Of a stretch of 42,998 nucleotides of DNA, positions 17,223 to 24,554 are shown one piece after another. Every line of letters begins with the position of its first letter. The first letter of the stretch is position 1. A program made the translations under genes and the position numbers. The DNA comes from Patescibacteria group bacterium UBA1372 (lineage in GTDB: Bacteria > Patescibacteriota > Microgenomatia > UBA12405), in contig DBRI01000019.1 of assembly GCA_002306295.1 (NCBI GenBank), positions 1-42,998 of the forward strand, given 5' to 3'. The notes under the pieces were generated by a model that worked only from the letters and a program-made list of their open reading frames with translations, made no database searches and had not been told where the DNA came from.

Positions 17223-18170
17223 GTATTTAGTTATGTTTTGATTGTGCTCGTCTAGAGTTTTGGCATAATACATTTGACCATTGGTGCCAGTGATGTAGTA
17301 AAGGAAATCTGAGTCAGTTGGATTCAAAGCAGCAACAATGGCGTTATAGCTAGGATTACAAATAGGTCCCGGAGGCAGACCAGGGTTTTGGTAGGTATTG
17401 TAAGGGTGATTTATGGCTAAATCAGCTTTAGAAATTGGCTGCCAATATTTTTGAGGTGATTTTAGACTATCGAGAGCATATTGAACAGTTGCATCGATTT
17501 GTAAGGCCATATCGATAGAAAGCCGATTGTAAATAATACCAGCAACCATTTTTTTAGCTTCTAGATTGTTGGCTTCTCTTTCTAAAAGGGAGGCTAAAGT
17601 AATAATTTCGGTTTGACTTAAAATAGGAGTACTGTTTTGGCTAGCTTGCTGATATTTTTGATTGAAGTTTTCTAAGGTTTTGTCAATAAAAAATTGAACA
17701 TCTTTATCTTTGGGAATAGAGTAAGTATCTGGAAAAATATAGCCTTGTTTACCTTCGGTTAAAAAAAGAAAGGATTTGCCTGAATAAAATGAATTTTCGT
17801 CTAGATAGGTGGCTATTTCTTCGTTTCTCCAACCTTCAAGAAGTTGGATCCAGTTATCGATACTTCCTCCCGTAGTCAGGAGCCTAATAATGCCTGCATT
17901 GTTCATATTTGAACTAAGATTAAAGGTGCCAGCTCTTAATTTGGAATGAAGTCCAAGAAGATAGGCGTTAATTTTAAAAACTGTTTCATTTTTGATAAAA
18001 CCTGACTGCTTGAGTCTGTTGGCTATTAAATTGAAACCGTCGCCTTTATTTATTACAAATGCTTGATGATTGTCCTGATTTGAAACAGGCGAGGATAGTT
18101 GTAAAAAGATTAAAAAAGAAAAAATGGCAGCTAAAATCAGAATTGAAAAAGCTATCAAAAATTTTTTCAT
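17214..18170 (-). CDS. mltG: Endolytic peptidoglycan transglycosylase MltG
   Basis: MltG cuts nascent glycan strands at the membrane and sets their length. Residues 7-25 are an N-terminal membrane anchor. A LysM-like part follows (KGDGFNLIANRLKQ), then the YceG core with the motif LASLLEREA, where Glu197 is the likely catalytic residue, and the signatures IYNRL, YNTY, GLPPGPICNP and YYITG. 318 aa is normal. The ATG directly abuts the stop of the zinc-ribbon gene upstream, so translation is probably coupled. It ends the minus-strand envelope block. Confidence 0.93.
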   Translation of the reverse strand: MKKFLIAFSILILAAIFSFLIFLQLSSPVSNQDNHQAFVINKGDGFNLIANRLKQSGFIKNETVFKINAYLLGLHSKLRAGTFNLSSNMNNAGIIRLLTTGGSIDNWIQLLEGWRNEEIATYLDENSFYSGKSFLFLTEGKQGYIFPDTYSIPKDKDVQFFIDKTLENFNQKYQQASQNSTPILSQTEIITLASLLEREANNLEAKKMVAGIIYNRLSIDMALQIDATVQYALDSLKSPQKYWQPISKADLAINHPYNTYQNPGLPPGPICNPSYNAIVAALNPTDSDFLYYITGTNGQMYYAKTLDEHNQNITKYLR

Positions 18171-18368
18171 TTAGATTTCAGAAAAAAGAGCTCTTCTGTA
18201 GGAATTTGTTTTGGGATTGTATATAAAGATACGGCCACATTGACAAGTAACGGTGGTCTTATTTCTAACAATTTTTTTTCTACCCTTATGTAGAGTTGTA
18301 CCACAGCCAACACAACGGCCTTGTGATAGTAACCATGCCTGAATAGGAGAAATTAAATTTTTTATCAT
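18171..18368 (-). CDS. Small zinc-ribbon-like protein of unknown function
   Basis: 65 aa with a C-x2-C pair (Cys19, Cys22) and a C-x-C pair (Cys42, Cys44), separated by a basic segment (GRKKIVRNK). This looks like a one-zinc ribbon that could bind RNA, DNA or a protein partner. Its place between ruvX and mltG, with no gap to mltG and 15 bp to ruvX, supports a real gene. I do not recognise a named family. Confidence 0.6.
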   Translation of the reverse strand: MIKNLISPIQAWLLSQGRCVGCGTTLHKGRKKIVRNKTTVTCQCGRIFIYNPKTNSYRRALFSEI

Positions 18369-18383
18369 TTTTTTAATTAAATT

Positions 18384-18761
18384 TTAATATTGACCCAGTG
18401 CGCGATTTAAGATTACAGCTGCGCTAATTGAATCAATTTTGCCTGTCAAATTTTTTTTGTTATTTTTATTTTGTTTAAAAATTTGGGTGGCCTCAATTGT
18501 GGAAACAGTCTCTTCAACACCTTCCACTGTTAAGTCTAACATGTTTTTGAGCTTTTCTATAAATGTTTTAGTATTGAATCCCGATCTGTCTTGAGAAATC
18601 CCAACAAACAATTTATCAATTTTGTACTGATCTATTATTAGTTTTAAGTTTTCAATTAGATTGGAATCATTTTTGATGGCATTTATGGGCGAGATAATTC
18701 CATTAACAGAAATTGCTAGTCCGATATTTTTTTTACCGTAGTCTATGGCTAAACAGTTCAT
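18384..18761 (-). CDS. ruvX: RuvX/YqgF-family RNase H-fold nuclease
   Basis: YqgF proteins act in 16S rRNA 5' end maturation and have Holliday-junction-resolvase-like folds. The family landmarks are present: DYGKKNIGLAIS with Asp7, the strand FVGIS, EETVSTIEA in place of the usual DER-ST, and the final GKIDSISAAVIL with the C-terminal acidic residue. I start at the ATG at 18761 (125 aa), 1 bp after the sortase stop. A TTG five codons upstream is possible but would overlap the sortase gene. Confidence 0.87.
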   Translation of the reverse strand: MNCLAIDYGKKNIGLAISVNGIISPINAIKNDSNLIENLKLIIDQYKIDKLFVGISQDRSGFNTKTFIEKLKNMLDLTVEGVEETVSTIEATQIFKQNKNNKKNLTGKIDSISAAVILNRALGQY

Positions 18762-18762
18762 T

Positions 18763-19470
18763 TTATATATCAACAATTTTTGCTTTGATAACTAAACGTC
18801 TTAGATAGGTACCCGGAGGGCTACAGGTAATGATAGTCAAAAAGCGACCATCAAATCTCTGCTCTAAAACTGTCAAATCTGAAGGGACAACTTCATACAT
18901 ATCGTCAACTATGTACTTGTAATCAACATTGTCGTAATATACAAAAATTTCATCTCCCTGTTTAAGTTTGTAGAGAGTAGAGAAAATGGTTAAGTAAGAT
19001 CTTGGATTAAAGAATTGAGGTAAAACTGAGTGACCAAATATAACACCGCTACCTAACTGGCCGGGTAAGGCTGTATTGGGATAGTGAACTAGACTTTTTT
19101 TAAGGTCTTCTCCGCCAACAACGACTGAGGCGTCTTTGATGTTAAGTTTGGGAATAGAGATAGAGTACGATTGAGGATTTGATGACATAGAAGTAGTGCT
19201 AAGATCAGGTTTTTTTTCAACAAACCAATTACTTAAATGAGTATAATCTGTGTCAGTATCGGCTAAAATTGAATCTTGGTTGTAAAAACTATTAGACAAA
19301 GGGGAAATGACAGGACTTAATTGAGACGAATATCTAAAGGAGAAAGAGATGATTGGAACCACGGCTGACAAAAGTAAAAGACTACCAAGACAAAATAAAA
19401 CAAGGGCTGCCTTTTTCTTTTTAGTTTTTGATTTTTTAGAAGATGATTTTTTCAAATAAACATAGGTCAT
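18763..19470 (-). CDS. Sortase (class E/D-like transpeptidase)
   Basis: Sortases join secreted proteins to the cell surface through a thioester on a cysteine. A lysine-rich N-terminus (residues 8-20) precedes a membrane anchor (21-43), so the domain faces outside. The catalytic triad is visible: His147 in FGHS, Cys216 in TIITCSPPGT, and Arg224 or Arg225 in YLRRLVIKA. The TCxPxGTxxxRLVI pattern is closest to class E or D enzymes. The start ATG overlaps the preceding TGA by 4 bp (ATGA), which implies coupled translation. A plausible substrate is the protein at 28158-28631. Confidence 0.9.
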   Translation of the reverse strand: MTYVYLKKSSSKKSKTKKKKAALVLFCLGSLLLLSAVVPIISFSFRYSSQLSPVISPLSNSFYNQDSILADTDTDYTHLSNWFVEKKPDLSTTSMSSNPQSYSISIPKLNIKDASVVVGGEDLKKSLVHYPNTALPGQLGSGVIFGHSVLPQFFNPRSYLTIFSTLYKLKQGDEIFVYYDNVDYKYIVDDMYEVVPSDLTVLEQRFDGRFLTIITCSPPGTYLRRLVIKAKIVDI

Positions 19471-21596
19471 GATTCGATTTTGACTACAAAACTAATATTT
19501 TCAGGTAAAAGTGGTGATAAAGGCAATTTTCCGAAAGGACTGTTGGTACGAACATTGTAATCATAGATTTGATTGACATTACCAGTAAGAATTGGATATA
19601 TGTTGTTAATATTCTTAAAAGTAACTTGCTTTTTTAAATTGTCAAAATTAATTTGAGATACAGCCAGACCAGTAATAGAAAGATTACCAGAAAATTCATC
19701 TGCAGGAGAGAAATCGAAATATAGCTTGGAACTATCTGTATCGATAGGAGTTTGTGAGTTGGTGTTGATAAGCATACTTATAATATGATTGATTTCTGCT
19801 GGATAGAGAGTGTAGTAAGTAATAGTTGAGTCCAATGTTCCCGACAGAGTGTCAGTTTCCTCGCCAACTTCTCTATTGTAAACAATGGTACCCTCCTGAA
19901 TATCAATAGTCGACTTGAGTAAATAGTTGTTGTCAGTATCAGGTTTATTTTGATTAATATCTTGGTTAATTTTGTCTAAAAGGATTTCCTCAAGACTAAG
20001 TTTGTCAGCAGAGGCAACGCTAGCGACTTGCCTACTACTTCCTCCGGCAAATGATTCTTCGACTCTAGCAATTAGCTGACTACTAGTAAAATTGTCTAAA
20101 CTTAAGGCAGTATCCTGAACTATATTTCCCTGTGATCCAATTTCCATAGCTTTGGCAACAGCTATAGTCTTACCCATAGAAATAGTGCCCTCCTCTAGAT
20201 CGAGAGAACTTGAATCAACTTGAGTGTCGTTTAATAAAACAAACTTAATGCCGTCTGTAGTGGATAAAACCTGATCCTTGGAAAGATTTATAGCTTCATC
20301 GGTTTTATTAAAAATAACAACTTTTCCCTGAGCATTTTCACCCTTAGTTATACTTCCGGTTGTTTTGATTTGATCAGTGACTGTTAAGATTTTTTGTTCT
20401 TTTTTAACAGCAATAATTTTTTGATCAAAGTCAGAACTAGAGATATCCGGATTGATATCTACCAAAGTGGATAAATTAATATCAGCTGGCTTAACAAAAA
20501 GATCTACTTCGATTTTGTAGAAAAATATAAAAACAACGATTGGCAATATTATAAATATTGATAATAATATTGCTGGTAAGGCTTTTATTTTGCCTAATGG
20601 CTTTAAAGAGGGTAGTTTAAATTTGGGTTTTGCTGGCTTGATAAATTCAGAAGGTTGAGGAGGTGACTGATTTGGAGTCGGATTAAATACTAGAGGTAGC
20701 GAAGGTTCTTCTGTTTGAGTATCAAGTTGATCTGATATTTTAATACCAGTGTCTTTGATAAAACCAAAATCTTGCGCGTCAACTTGATCTAAAGATTTGG
20801 TATCGTTTTTCTCAAAAAGATCTTGGTCGTTTTCTACTGGATTTTGCTGAGTATTGTTGTCAGAATCATTAATTTCCGGGCTAACCAATGGCTGGTTGAT
20901 ATCAGTTTTGTTTATCTGATTATTGATAGCGTTTAGATAAATTTTATTGACCTGAGATAAGTCAAAAAAAATAATGTCTGGGAAATGAAGAAAAATATCA
21001 GCCTGATCCTTACCAATCCAGGGGAAATTATTAAAATTTAAAATGTCTTGTCTATCAAAATTACCCCAGACAAATATTTTTGGAGTCAGTGAATCTTCCC
21101 TTTTAAGTTCATAAATAAGTGTTTGACAAAGAGAAGGGATTTTGGATTTGTCTTGGTAAGACTGATTTGATCTTTTGTTAACTACACCCATATCAGACAG
21201 AGAAACATAAACCAGATCGTCAGTAATTTCTACAAGAACCGGACTTGAAGGTATACCTTGCTCCTTTGAAAAATAATCTAAAACAGCTTCGTCGCTTGGC
21301 ATAAAGCCTATTGGTTTAAGGTTGTGTTTTTTGCAAAGAGAGGAAATGATAGATTTTTTTTGTTTGGAAATTTTGCCGTCTGAATCTATCCAGGTGTAGG
21401 GTATGATTAGTGCTAAGTCATTAGTAGAATTAGATACTTGATTTAAACAGGAAGCAAATGATTTTTGTAATTCAGATTCAGAACTAGTGGGATAAATTTC
21501 TGAAGAAGTTTGAATATCCGGACTTGAGCCTAGTGAAACGGATAACAGTCGTAGATTGGTATCAGTAAAAACTGCAATTAAAACAATTCTTGGCAT
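19467..21596 (-). CDS. Large single-pass membrane protein: ASKHA-like cytosolic domain plus baseplate-J-like exterior
   Basis: 709 aa from the chosen ATG (MPRIVLIAV). Residues 1-240 have alternating strands and helices like an actin/PilM-type ASKHA fold, with no clear nucleotide motif. Residues 240-335 are a polar linker rich in Asp, Asn and Gln. Residues about 337-360 are a membrane helix. The 350-residue exterior starts with strands like GKVVIFNKT, as in proteins labelled baseplate J-like in CPR genomes. An open frame extends upstream to 21659 inside alaS, but a -10-like TATTCT (21608-21603) 6 nt before 21596 supports the later start. It ends in TGA. The role is unknown; its position next to a sortase suggests an envelope job. 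Confidence 0.6.
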   Translation of the reverse strand: MPRIVLIAVFTDTNLRLLSVSLGSSPDIQTSSEIYPTSSESELQKSFASCLNQVSNSTNDLALIIPYTWIDSDGKISKQKKSIISSLCKKHNLKPIGFMPSDEAVLDYFSKEQGIPSSPVLVEITDDLVYVSLSDMGVVNKRSNQSYQDKSKIPSLCQTLIYELKREDSLTPKIFVWGNFDRQDILNFNNFPWIGKDQADIFLHFPDIIFFDLSQVNKIYLNAINNQINKTDINQPLVSPEINDSDNNTQQNPVENDQDLFEKNDTKSLDQVDAQDFGFIKDTGIKISDQLDTQTEEPSLPLVFNPTPNQSPPQPSEFIKPAKPKFKLPSLKPLGKIKALPAILLSIFIILPIVVFIFFYKIEVDLFVKPADINLSTLVDINPDISSSDFDQKIIAVKKEQKILTVTDQIKTTGSITKGENAQGKVVIFNKTDEAINLSKDQVLSTTDGIKFVLLNDTQVDSSSLDLEEGTISMGKTIAVAKAMEIGSQGNIVQDTALSLDNFTSSQLIARVEESFAGGSSRQVASVASADKLSLEEILLDKINQDINQNKPDTDNNYLLKSTIDIQEGTIVYNREVGEETDTLSGTLDSTITYYTLYPAEINHIISMLINTNSQTPIDTDSSKLYFDFSPADEFSGNLSITGLAVSQINFDNLKKQVTFKNINNIYPILTGNVNQIYDYNVRTNSPFGKLPLSPLLPENISFVVKIES

Positions 21597-21624
21597 TACT
21601 AAAGAATACAACAAATAGAGGCTT

Positions 21625-23385
21625 TTAGGCAATTTTAGCGTAAATCCGGCGTTTACCACTACCGGCCGATTCTTGCTTGATTAGCTTTATTTTGCCAATT
21701 TGACCGGTAGCAGAGACATGAGGACCAGTGCAGACTTCTTTTGAAAAACCGGCAATTGTATAAACTGAAACGACATCTGGATATTTAGAGCCAAAAAAAG
21801 CTAAAGCTCCTGATTTTTTAGCATCGGTAAATTTCATATTTTCTACAGTAACGGGTAAATTTTTATCAATTATTTTGTTAATTAAGTCTTCAACTTTTTT
21901 AATTTGGTCGTCGGTTAATTTATCTGAGTGAATAAAATCAAAACGAAGTCTATCCTGAGTGATATTTGAACCTGCCTGACTGACATGATCTCCTAAAACC
22001 TGTCTTAGACAGGTATGAAGGATATGAGTGGCGGTGTGGTATTTAGTAATAATTTGAGAATGGTCAGCTAAACCTGAACTAAATTTACCCTTAGATAAAG
22101 TTCGGGATTTTTCAATGTGAATTTGGCGGTGTTTTTCAAAATCAGATTTGTTTAATTTAAGATTATTTTTAGTTAGTTCTTCTTCAATTAATTCTATAGG
22201 GAAACCAAAACTTTGGTACAAGTCAAAAGCCTCCTGCCCGGTCAGATTTTTATTTTTGTCGATAAGCTTTTTTATTACCAGCAATCCCCTATTTAAAGTT
22301 TTTCTAAATTTTGTTTCTTCGGTCTCCAGAACTTCCAAAATTTTCTGTTTGTTTTTGTCTAATTCCGGGTATATACCAGCATAATTATTTTGATTATCAA
22401 TGACAGCTTGACCTATAGTCACTGTAAAATTAGTGTCAATCTTTAGATCTTTAGCTGTCCTGACTGCTTTTCTAATTAGTCTTCTTAAGACGTAGCCTGC
22501 TTCTTTATTACTAGGCTCTACTCCGTCTGATATGATAAAAACAGAGGCTTTAAGATGGTCGGCTATTATTCTAAAAGGCTTAGGGTTTTTGATGTATCTA
22601 TCTTTAGTTAATTTTTCAATAGACTTGATGATTGGTTGCCAAATACTGGTTTGATAATTGTCTGAAAAACCATTTAAAACGGCTACGGTTCTTTCGACTC
22701 CCATACCGGTGTCAACATTTGGGTTAGATAAGGGAATAAATTTTCCATCAGCAGTTTTGTTAAATTGCATAAAAACGTCATTCCAAATTTCAATATATCG
22801 ACCAATCTGACAACCAAGCTTAAAATCAATCTGTGACTGGGCGTGTTTGGTATCGATAAACATTTCGGTATCTGGTCCACAAGGGCCAGTTGTTCCGGCT
22901 GGACCCCACCAATTGTCTTTTTTAGGAAGATAGTGTATTTTTTTAGAATCTATGCCTTGCTGTTGCCAGATATTGGCAGATTCAATATCTTTGGGAGCAT
23001 CAGAGTCACCTTGAAAGCAGGTTGTCTGGAGATGATTTGGATTTATAGCTAAAATCTGTGTTAAAAATTGATAAGACCAGGGAATCATATCGTTTTTAAA
23101 ATAATCTCCAAGAGACCAATTACCAAGCATTTCAAAGAAAGTATGGTGATATGTATCGCCAACTTCATCTATATCGCCGGTTCTGAGACATTTTTGAACA
23201 TTGACCAGCCTTTTACCTTGAGGGTGTGGTTGACCCAGAAGATAGGGAACTAAGGGATGCATACCAGCTGAAATAAAGAGCGTGGTGGGGTCGTTTTCGG
23301 GAATTAAAGAAGCACTGGGAATTTCGATGTGCCCTTTGTCTTTAAAAAATGAAACAAACAAATCTTTGAGTTTTCTGGCGTTCAT
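21625..23385 (-). CDS. alaS: Alanyl-tRNA synthetase without C-Ala domain
   Basis: AlaRS charges tRNA-Ala and edits mischarged Ser and Gly. The catalytic core is clear (FFKDKGH, TTLFISAGM, VQKCLRTGDIDEVG, GPAGTTGPCGPDTEMF). The editing domain keeps HTATHILH near residue 446 and CTGPH near 550, the four zinc ligands. The protein ends after 586 residues at KRRIYAKIA, whereas most bacterial enzymes have about 870 and a C-Ala dimerisation and tRNA-elbow-binding domain. I choose the ATG of MNARKLKDLF (23385); the ATG at 23400 adds five residues. A -10-like TAAAAT (23396-23391) lies 5 nt upstream. Confidence 0.93.
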   Translation of the reverse strand: MNARKLKDLFVSFFKDKGHIEIPSASLIPENDPTTLFISAGMHPLVPYLLGQPHPQGKRLVNVQKCLRTGDIDEVGDTYHHTFFEMLGNWSLGDYFKNDMIPWSYQFLTQILAINPNHLQTTCFQGDSDAPKDIESANIWQQQGIDSKKIHYLPKKDNWWGPAGTTGPCGPDTEMFIDTKHAQSQIDFKLGCQIGRYIEIWNDVFMQFNKTADGKFIPLSNPNVDTGMGVERTVAVLNGFSDNYQTSIWQPIIKSIEKLTKDRYIKNPKPFRIIADHLKASVFIISDGVEPSNKEAGYVLRRLIRKAVRTAKDLKIDTNFTVTIGQAVIDNQNNYAGIYPELDKNKQKILEVLETEETKFRKTLNRGLLVIKKLIDKNKNLTGQEAFDLYQSFGFPIELIEEELTKNNLKLNKSDFEKHRQIHIEKSRTLSKGKFSSGLADHSQIITKYHTATHILHTCLRQVLGDHVSQAGSNITQDRLRFDFIHSDKLTDDQIKKVEDLINKIIDKNLPVTVENMKFTDAKKSGALAFFGSKYPDVVSVYTIAGFSKEVCTGPHVSATGQIGKIKLIKQESAGSGKRRIYAKIA

Positions 23386-23404
23386 GACTGATTTTAGCAT
23401 GAAG

Positions 23405-23653
23405 CTAGCGCTTGGAGAAAAATTTTTTGGGAACGCTCTTGAATTTAGTTATCTTTGGTGTAGGTTTCTTGGGAGGGTTAACTTTGGGACAATTTTTAAA
23501 TTTAGTTTTAAAAAACTTTTCTAAATCTGACTTTATATCTTTGAGTTTTTTATCTTTATTACCCTGGTAAAAATAAATTGAGATGGCAGCAACGATAATT
23601 ATGGCTATAAGAAAACCCAACCAGAAAGCGTAGCTATTCCTCCTATTTGTCAT
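23405..23653 (-). CDS. Small membrane protein with basic tail
   Basis: 82 aa. Residues 9-29 form one membrane helix, followed by a strongly basic, lysine- and proline-rich tail (PPKKPTPK, KKFFSKR). This is the general layout of YtxH-like proteins, but the match is not specific. Its start overlaps the end of the 84-aa membrane gene by 11 bp, so the two are translated together. The function is unknown. Confidence 0.55.
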   Translation of the reverse strand: MTNRRNSYAFWLGFLIAIIIVAAISIYFYQGNKDKKLKDIKSDLEKFFKTKFKNCPKVNPPKKPTPKITKFKSVPKKFFSKR

Positions 23654-23897
23654 TTTTGTTAAAAAAACTTTGAATTAAAGTAATACCTTCTCTGACGCCA
23701 ACAAAAAAATCTTTGACTTGACTAATAGGGGCGCTGATATCGTCAGTTATGAGCTTAGCGTTATCTAATATTAGGTTGGTTTTGATAATAGTATTTTTTA
23801 GATTTGAAAGAAGAGAAACAACCCAAATGGTAAGAACAATTAGACATATAGTAATAGCAGAAATACTGATGATGATAACTACTTGAGTTGGATTCAT
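23643..23897 (-). CDS. Small DUF948-like membrane protein
   Basis: 84 aa with an N-terminal membrane helix (residues 6-30) and an amphipathic helix with repeated Asn, Leu and Ile (NLKNTIIKTNLILDNAKLI), as in DUF948/general-stress-type proteins. It is first of a pair with the basic membrane protein downstream. A good promoter (23904-23932) ends 6 nt before its ATG, so its mRNA should begin at or beside the start codon. Confidence 0.6.
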   Translation of the reverse strand: MNPTQVVIIISISAITICLIVLTIWVVSLLSNLKNTIIKTNLILDNAKLITDDISAPISQVKDFFVGVREGITLIQSFFNKNDK

Positions 23898-23903
23898 GAT
23901 TTA

Positions 23904-23932
23904 AGTATAGACTAAAAAATTATTCATGCCAA
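23904..23932 (-). promoter_or_regulatory. Promoter predicted to make a leaderless mRNA
   Basis: On the minus strand TTGGCA (23932-23927), a 17-bp spacer and TATACT (23909-23904) are followed by 6 nt and the ATG at 23897. Both boxes match the consensus at 5 of 6 positions. Transcription should start at the A of the start codon, plus or minus one or two bases. Confidence 0.6.
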
Positions 23933-23934
23933 AT

Positions 23935-24552
23935 TTAATCAAGATGAAATTTGGTTTGAGATAAATCTTTTTCTATAACCGTTTTTTTACCATAAGGAGA
24001 TCTGGCTTCTACAGTAACTAAAGCAGATTGGCTGATATCAACAAGTTTGTTAAAGTTACCATCGGAATCAATTATGATTAGATCATCGTTGACTCTGACA
24101 GAGCTATTTGGGTCGGTTTTTCCAGTTATTTTTATTTCTGAAGACGTAACTGATTCAGGCCAGATGACGGTTAGATTTGGGGGTTTGTTAAAAGAAAGAT
24201 ATCTACCCAACAAAAAGGAAAACATAACAAAAAGAGTTAGAGTAACTGAAACAGTAAAAATAAACTGAGGAGTCAGATATATAGATTGTTTTTTTAATGG
24301 TGTAAAAGTATTGGTTTTTAGGTCCATATCGCGTCTAAAAAGAGAGGTGGTTTTTTGGGCGTCTAATCCTAAAAATGAAGCGTATTTGGAAACAAAAAGA
24401 GAACAATAAGGTTCGGCAGGATAGTTTTTTATATCTGAATTTTCAAAAGCCTGTAAATACTTTTGAGGAATTTTGGTTTTTTTACTAATTTCCTTTAAAT
24501 CATAACCCTTTTCAAGTCGGCTGGATTTAAGAATATCACTGGCTTTAAACAT
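23935..24552 (-). CDS. RodZ-like protein: HTH_25 domain, membrane helix, Ig-like exterior
   Basis: 205 aa. Residues 4-70 are the helix-turn-helix typical of RodZ (LKSSRLEKGYDLKEISKKT, then KYLQAFENSD and PAEPY). Residues about 96-117 are a membrane helix. Residues 125-200 form an Ig-like beta domain (ITGKTDPNSSVRV, DSDGNF), similar in style to the domain of the secreted protein at 28158. RodZ links MreB to the wall machinery in rod-shaped cells. No mreB is in this window, so a role in cell shape is inference. The start lies 2 bp after the ftsK stop. Confidence 0.75.
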   Translation of the reverse strand: MFKASDILKSSRLEKGYDLKEISKKTKIPQKYLQAFENSDIKNYPAEPYCSLFVSKYASFLGLDAQKTTSLFRRDMDLKTNTFTPLKKQSIYLTPQFIFTVSVTLTLFVMFSFLLGRYLSFNKPPNLTVIWPESVTSSEIKITGKTDPNSSVRVNDDLIIIDSDGNFNKLVDISQSALVTVEARSPYGKKTVIEKDLSQTKFHLD

Positions 24553-24554
24553 GT

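Noticed and set aside
19467..21596. Prophage, because the exterior of the large protein looks baseplate-J-like.
   Set aside because: No other phage gene is near. The protein has a membrane helix and sits next to a sortase, and this domain label is common for CPR envelope proteins.
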